A DNA stretch of 64,000 nt, taken from NCBI RefSeq assembly GCF_030463535.1, contig NC_132878.1:39995554-40059553 (forward strand). The letters are read 5' to 3'. The position numbers were made by a program, and so were the translations under genes. Each line of letters begins with the position of its first letter. Position 1 is the first letter of the stretch. This DNA is from Salminus brasiliensis (taxonomy: Eukaryota > Chordata > Actinopteri > Characiformes > Bryconidae). The notes beneath the pieces were generated by a model, which was given only the letters and a program-made list of their open reading frames with translations, ran no database searches and was not told where the DNA came from. Shown here piece after piece: positions 57,545 through 64,000 of the stretch.

Positions 57545-58165
57545 CATTGTATTTTTACATTGAGGGACCTCTGTTCCCTCACGAGTGTGCGTATGTGGTC
57601 CGCTGGGAACAGTGTTGGTTGTGGAGTCTGACGGCAGCAGGAAGGAAGGACCTGCGATACCGCTCCTGTCACTAAAGGAGCTGCCCAGTGCTGCCAGAGT
57701 CTCATGCATGGGGTGGGAGCTGTTCTCCAGCATGGCTGTCATCCTCCTGTCTCCCACCCCCTGCACTGGGTCTAAGAAGCATCCTAGGACAGTGTCTGCC
57801 CTAGTCCTGGTAGCCCCGTCCGCCTCTGCCTTAGTCACGGTGGCCCCGGTGGCCCTGACTCTGTGACGGCAGTCCCCAGGCCATAATTTCCTAGGCCGAC
57901 CTTCAGGTCTCTGACCACTGCCGTGGCCTCTAGAATTGTGCCCAGGCTGGCCCCTCGGACATTACCTCAGCGTTTTGCCAGCCCTGAGCCTAACTCAGTG
58001 TAGGTTAGCTTTCTTGGCCTCCTCCTTTGTCAGCTCCAGGGGGGTTTGGATATATAAGCCCCAGGAGTTGAGCATTCGCATTAAAGTTTTCAAAGCACAT
58101 GGTTTTGTTTGTTTCTGATCTGTTGCTTCTCCCTCCAAGCTCACACCCAACCATGACACCATGAG
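57545..58165 (+). mobile_element. LTR-like insertion in the telomere-like array
   Basis: GC-rich block of about 600 bp ending with ggtttggatatataagccccagg (TATA-like, about 58,046), gcattaaagttttcaaagcac (polyadenylation-like) and ctcacacccaaccatgacacc. The promoter/poly(A) order looks like the 3' part of an LTR. The open frames in it have no recognised domain. Confidence 0.4.
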
Positions 58166-58985
58166 GGTTTCCTAGCCCTAATACCAACTCTAAACCTTAC
58201 CTTAATGGTAATCCTAAATCTGACTCTAATGCCAACCCCTAACCCTAATCATAGCTGCAGGTCTCTCCCTTCAATAATGACTGCTCTAAATCCTAATCCT
58301 CTCATATCCCTAACCCTTACTTTGATGCTAACCTTAAACTTAATCCTTTCCTTTGCTATAAGCAGAACTCTAACCCTCAACCCTAACCAAAGCTGCAAAC
58401 CCCATGGCTCCTCCCTCCCAAATTATTTTTTTTAAATCCTTGTGCTCTTCTAACCCTAATCCTAACAATAGTTGATAACCCTAAGGCTTTTCCAATCCTA
58501 AATTTACCTATAAATCCTAAGATTCTCCCAACCCTTCCCTTTGTTTTAAGCTCTCTAACCCTAATGCTATCCCTGACCTTAACCCTAACTCTAAACTGTT
58601 TAGAGGCTGTTCAAGCTCTACATGTTGCTCAAAAGCCAAACCCCAACCCTTACTAACCCTAACCCTCAAATCTAACCCTAACCATAGCTGCAAACCCTAA
58701 GGGCTCTACTATCACTAATGATTTCTCCAAACTCTAAGGCTCTCCTAACCCTAACCCTTCCTCTAAACTGTAAGGCTCTTCTAACCCTAACACGAATTCC
58801 ATACCCTAATACGGGTTTCTATGCTTAACCTGTTATTAACCTGCTAACCCTAACCTCTTATTAACCTTAACCCTAGCTCCTAACTGTAATCCCACACTGA
58901 CCTTAACCTTTGTTCCTTACCCTAACCTTTGTTCCCAACCATAATTCTACACAGCCATAACCCTAGATCCGAAACCCCTCTCAAT
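58166..58985 (+). repeat. Degenerate CCCTAA (telomere-like) array, right part
   Basis: Repeated ccctaaccctaac-type units mixed with aaccctaaggctctcctaa and tagctgcaaaccctaa variants. Same strand sense as the left part, consistent with one original array. Confidence 0.85.
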
Positions 58986-58989
58986 GAAA

Positions 58990-60110
58990 TACCACTTCTC
59001 TACCTTTATCTATGTTATAGTTCCAGATGACATAAGGACATTTAAACATTTTACTAAAGCTATCTTGGAGCACAGTTAACTGTAGATGGCAGATGGCTAC
59101 AGATGCTAAAAATTAGGCATTTACTAAATAGGTATTTATTGAAGTCTGCTTCGGCCCAAAGATTTGCAGCAAACTGGTGGTGTGCAATTGTTTTACCATT
59201 TTACCATACCATCAAGTCATTTATGAACGTTTGGATTTAAAAAAAAAATGAAAACAAACTGAAATCTAAAAGACAAACAGTTTGGAAATCTATGTGTTTA
59301 TCTAATAGAAAACCTGGGAGAAAGAATAGTTGGTTTATTTGGTTATCAACTTTTGCTCTAAAGCTAATCAAGGGTTCCTGTGTCTTTTTCTTTTATTGAA
59401 GACCACTTATTGAGCCACTTCTAGGTGTTGTAAGCCTATTACACCTATTATTTTAGAGCACAGTCAGCAGTAGATGGCAGTATAGGGCAAAGATGTAGAA
59501 GTATTTATGAAAATATATCAAATATTTCAGACGGACAAAAAGAAAGATAAATAGAAAAGGATAGAAAACATTGGTGTGTTGGATTATAATATTTAGCTAT
59601 TTTTAAATATGCCTTTTTTGAGACTTTAGTCAGCCTAAAGCTTAGTAGCTAAGAGGGCATAGAGGATACTTATTCTGGAAAGCTAAGCCAGAATACGTCT
59701 GGTTAGTCTGTGGATGAGGGGGGCAACTTCTTAACCTTTATATTTCACTTCTAGGTGTTGTAAGCATATTAAACCTGTTTTTTAAAGCTATCTTAGAGTT
59801 TTAGAGCTTTAGATACTAAATGGAGTAAATTAGAGCGACAAAAAGAAAGTGAGATATAAAGACTGATAGGAAGAATGATTGGTCTATTTATGGGCTATTT
59901 TGACATTCTATAAATAGACTTTTATTTAAGTCTGGTTTAACCCACAACTAAATGGGTAAAAGGAGATTTGATCTCCTGCTGCTCTGAAGCTAAGCAAGAG
60001 CGCTTATAGTTTTTCCTTGAATGGGATACCACTTTTCTCTTTTTTATTTTGCTCTTCCAGGTGTTGTAAGCACATTAAACCTGTTTTATTTTTGAACCTG
60101 GTCAGCATTA
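58990..60110 (+). repeat. Right-flank tandem repeat, ~306-330-bp monomers
   Basis: The landmark ctaggtgttgtaagc occurs at 59,421 and 59,751 and (as ccaggtgttgtaagc) at about 60,057, spacings 330 and 306. Each is followed by (g)cctattacacct/catattaaacctgtttt, then a ttagagca.agtcagcagtagatggcagt-type phrase. A more diverged copy starts near 59,022. The same unit is found on the far side of the array at 48,225-48,610. Confidence 0.8.
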
Positions 60111-63100
60111 GATGGCAACCTCTTGAGACCCTGCATCCTCATATTTGGTTTAGATTTCTGGTGTCAAAGGATATGTTCCTATTCTTAGTCTCAGTTCCCT
60201 TACTTTAAAAGAGGGTTTTCTTCACACTTTCTACTCCAATTTGATTAGGCCAACAAAGAATGGTCGATATAAGAAGCTAAAAAAAAATAAACAAAGCTTG
60301 AAACTGGTACAGAAGTAATGTGCATTATTAACTGCAGAACCAGACAAGACTTTAAAACCAAACCTTTTTAATACTAACAAAGAATCATGTACTTCTTACT
60401 ACTCATACATTGCTACCATGAATATTTGTACAAAAATGCAGTAAAAATAGTATTGATATATACAGATATGTCTTCTTCGTGTAGGCAGGCACGTCAGACA
60501 TGAAAATGACCAGTACACTGATAATCTTGCATGAGTACACAATACAGATATTGTTTTTTTCCGACAACACTAAAGGACTGTTGAATAAACAAAGATAATA
60601 TAACGTTTAGAAAGAAATGTTAAAAAATAAAACACAATGTTCAGACCTTTTAAGTATACAGTGTGCAGTTAGGTGATTAACAATTTGCTGGAATCACACA
60701 TACATTTTCAGTATTGTACAGCAATGTAAGCTGCTGGCATTTGTTTACATGGAGCTCAAATTTGTAGATTGTAAATGTGGTATGGGAAAAACGTATTGGT
60801 GCAAGATAGACAGAATGCATCAAACAGGGGGCGTCATCTTAATGGTTAGGTCATCGGTTATATTGCTTTTGTCCGGTACACAAACGCGACTGTTAGACCA
60901 ATGAAACTGGCATGTTTGCACAAGAAGCTAATGCTCAATATGAATGGAAATGTACAGTAAATATACAGTTAATGGTAATATGCGCTTCACTGTTATGGTT
61001 TTGCAATGTATGCAGCTACAAGGGCCCTTTTGTCTGGGAGGCAACATCATGCATTGCTAGTCAGATGGACTTTATGTAAGCCTGATGGTTGAGAGACACA
61101 CTGGTGAGTCACAATGCAGACAGAAAAGCAGTAGCAGAACGAAGAGCACCCTGTAGTGAAGCCATGTCGCCACCTAGTGGTCAAAGGAAGACTAGCCAAA
61201 AGAGCAGTTTCTCTCTCTCTCTCTCTCTTTCTCTATATAATATATATTTATATTGAGTTTTGAATCATTCCAAAGCCTTTACTTATTGTCTAATTCCTCT
61301 TAATGTAATGCAGTGTTGAATTTGGTAAGAAAGTAAATTGAAGTTATTTATGGGAGTTATTTATTTATGAAATACTGACACTGAATCTACAGCCTTTAAC
61401 ACCTTAACCTTTGACACTTGCCTAGTAACCTCTTCAAGCTTGTTTTGGAAGTATGTTCATTTCACACACATGAACTTAAATCAGTTATTATAACAATGCC
61501 ACATCACAGTACTGATGTGTGATAGGTTAAAAAGACCCATTCAAACATCATTACATCAAAGTTTGAGAATATCCCTAACATGGTAAATGATAATTAACTA
61601 ACAGCCCTCTGGGTTCAGGGGTCAACTCTAAGCTGAATGTGCCTTAATGATCGGTTAAAACATGCATACCAGCTTTCCAGGAAAATGCAGTAAATTTGCA
61701 TCACAGCTTGTATACTTTCTTTTGCCTGAATCCCACAGCACAAATCTTCATTAACTGTCCAGTCTATTTGCAGTGAATATCTGTATGACCGGCAAATGAG
61801 TTAGGCACAGCAGAGACCCCTTTTACATCTGGTCAATTTATGTGACTAGTATCTGGATTGCATTCTGATATGATTTTAACCGCATGCACTTACACTTGAT
61901 AGTCAAATGCATCTCTGGTTAGTCAGACTGAAATCCAAAAGCTAATCAGGATGGAAAATGCAGATTTGCTCAATGCTTGGCAATTATTACTGGCATTTCG
62001 GTTGTACAGGGAGTTTTGGTACTCGAATGTGTCTTGGATGTGTTTACATGTGGCTCAAATGCATCTTAGACCACCTTCTGAAGTAGTTTGAGTGACTGGT
62101 GACCAGGTATAAATGAGGTCAAAAAGACAATAGTTTAATAAGAAAACAACAGGTTGACAGCAACCCCATTCCATTTTGTAATAGCACTTGAAGGATTTGT
62201 GGGACGTGATGGGACTTTGAAATAGTAACCTAATCCTGTCACATTATATGGTTTTGCTCTTCTGTCTGACTCTGTGAAACAACTGCTGGTGGAGACAAAA
62301 GGGAAAGCAAAAGACAGCGATCAGACAAACACAACAACCTCAATAGGTAATAATGAACTGTACAGCTTCAGACTTTTTGAAATTATATAGCATATATTTT
62401 TTTACGTCATATCATTTGTAATGAGAGCCAGCAAGGCTTTTTTCCATCTTTTTTTCCTGTTAAATTTGAGATTTTGGTGGGACACAGGCACAGAGAAGAA
62501 AGGTTAAGGAGAAATCACAGAAAAATCATATCACAGTTTCTCCACTGAAAGGTGTGTGGTTCCAAAATGTATGTTTCAGTCCTCCGTTGGAAAAAAGCAT
62601 CATTTTCTGTGAGAAACATGGTCAAGCAAAGATAGACAATGTGAGTGAGATCTCAACTCGACTGATATACAAACACATAGCAAAGGAAAATGCACAAAAG
62701 AGAACGCAAGCAGAGCATGCATGGGCCTAATGTAAGTGGTCAGTGTGGGTTGACTGCACTTATTATTACATGACAGTTCAACAGACACCATATAGGAATT
62801 TTAAAATAAGGGACTGCTTCCATGTACATGATCTGCATTTTGCAGGTTATGTTTTACCTCATGCAATGTTGATTTGCCACCAAGTTCGTCGGCTAGCATG
62901 CCCTTATGAAGAACACTATTTTATTGCAGTACTGCAGGGTCGTGGAGAAAGAGCAAGAGTGAAGGAGCAGCTCTCCCAGCAAGCAGCCAATAGGCACATC
63001 GAACACCTGCATGTGGTGCACACTGTTTGTTAATTAGAGGCGGCGCAGGATGCATGCTGCCCTCAAAAGGTGACACCACAGTCAATGTGAGAGAAACTGT

Positions 63101-63313
63101 ACTTTTAAGAGAGATGAAGGAAAGGAATATGAAATTGACAAAGGATTATAAAATTCAGTGACCGCGTGAGTGACTGTGTGAAGATAGTTGAGACCATAAT
63201 ACTGTGCTGAAATGTGGAAAGGGTTCCTAAGTAGGGTGGTTAGGCCAAGGACCAGAGCTGACAAATTTCTGGGTTTTCTGTTATTGAGGCCAGGGGACAA
63301 CAAGCTGGAAAGG
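60111..63313 (-). other. Probable 3' UTR/downstream region of a minus-strand gene; otherwise unidentified
   Basis: No coding sequence was recognised. A (TC)n tract lies at about 61,209-61,229. Because the putative last exon at 63,314-63,468 ends here on the minus strand, part of this stretch is likely its 3' UTR. The cleavage site was not placed. Confidence 0.35.

Positions 63314-64000
<687 letters not shown>

Overview
The window looks like teleost fish nuclear DNA. It holds spliced vertebrate genes with GT-AG introns and a single-coding-exon GPCR. It also carries a dense, characteristically fish-like load of Tc1/mariner, L2-type LINE and Ty3/Gypsy debris. No RNA gene, operon or CRISPR array was recognised. 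Family assignments come from reading the sequence and remembered family motifs; no search was run.

Layout. (1) 1-29,662, + strand: the last seven coding exons of FIG4 (phosphoinositide 5-phosphatase, SAC family), ending in a tga stop at 29,660-29,662. Upstream exons lie outside the window. The introns hold many decayed Tc1/mariner copies (about 1.7-2.5, 2.9-4.2, 9.8-10.8, 12.5-13.7, 14.7-15.1, 18.5-18.8, 19.7-20.8, 22.6-23.0, 23.1-23.5 and 29.0-29.4 kb), two L2-like LINE 3' ends and SINE-like pieces. (2) 29.7-40.1 kb: intergenic, with two well preserved Tc1 elements. One (31,755-33,346) has an early nonsense codon. The other (35,864-37,499) appears structurally complete, with TA target duplication, IR/DR ends and a 339-aa transposase carrying the D-D-E triad. 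(3) 40.1-42.6 kb: gpr6, a constitutively active Gs-coupled orphan receptor family member. It has an upstream GA-repeat/CRE promoter-like segment, and a near-perfect 64-bp-arm hairpin in what is probably its 5' UTR intron. FIG4 and GPR6 are also neighbours in mammals (human 6q21), so the order supports both calls. (4) 42.7-48.2 kb: intergenic with another Tc1 remnant, a SINE-like piece and a heat-shock-element-like cluster. (5) 48.2-60.1 kb: a nested repeat block. A degenerate CCCTAA-like array is split by LTR-like segments, two broken Ty3/Gypsy elements and a LINE, and is flanked on both sides by copies of one diverged tandem repeat of about 306-330 bp. (6) 60.1-64.0 kb: probably the 3' end of an unidentified minus-strand gene, with its putative last coding exon at 63,314-63,468.

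The two recognised genes are neighbours by synteny, not by shared pathway: FIG4 acts in endolysosomal PI(3,5)P2 turnover and GPR6 signals through cAMP. I found no undescribed multi-gene system. The most unusual signals are the gpr6 hairpin, the apparently intact Tc1 element and the split telomere-like array with matching satellite on both flanks.
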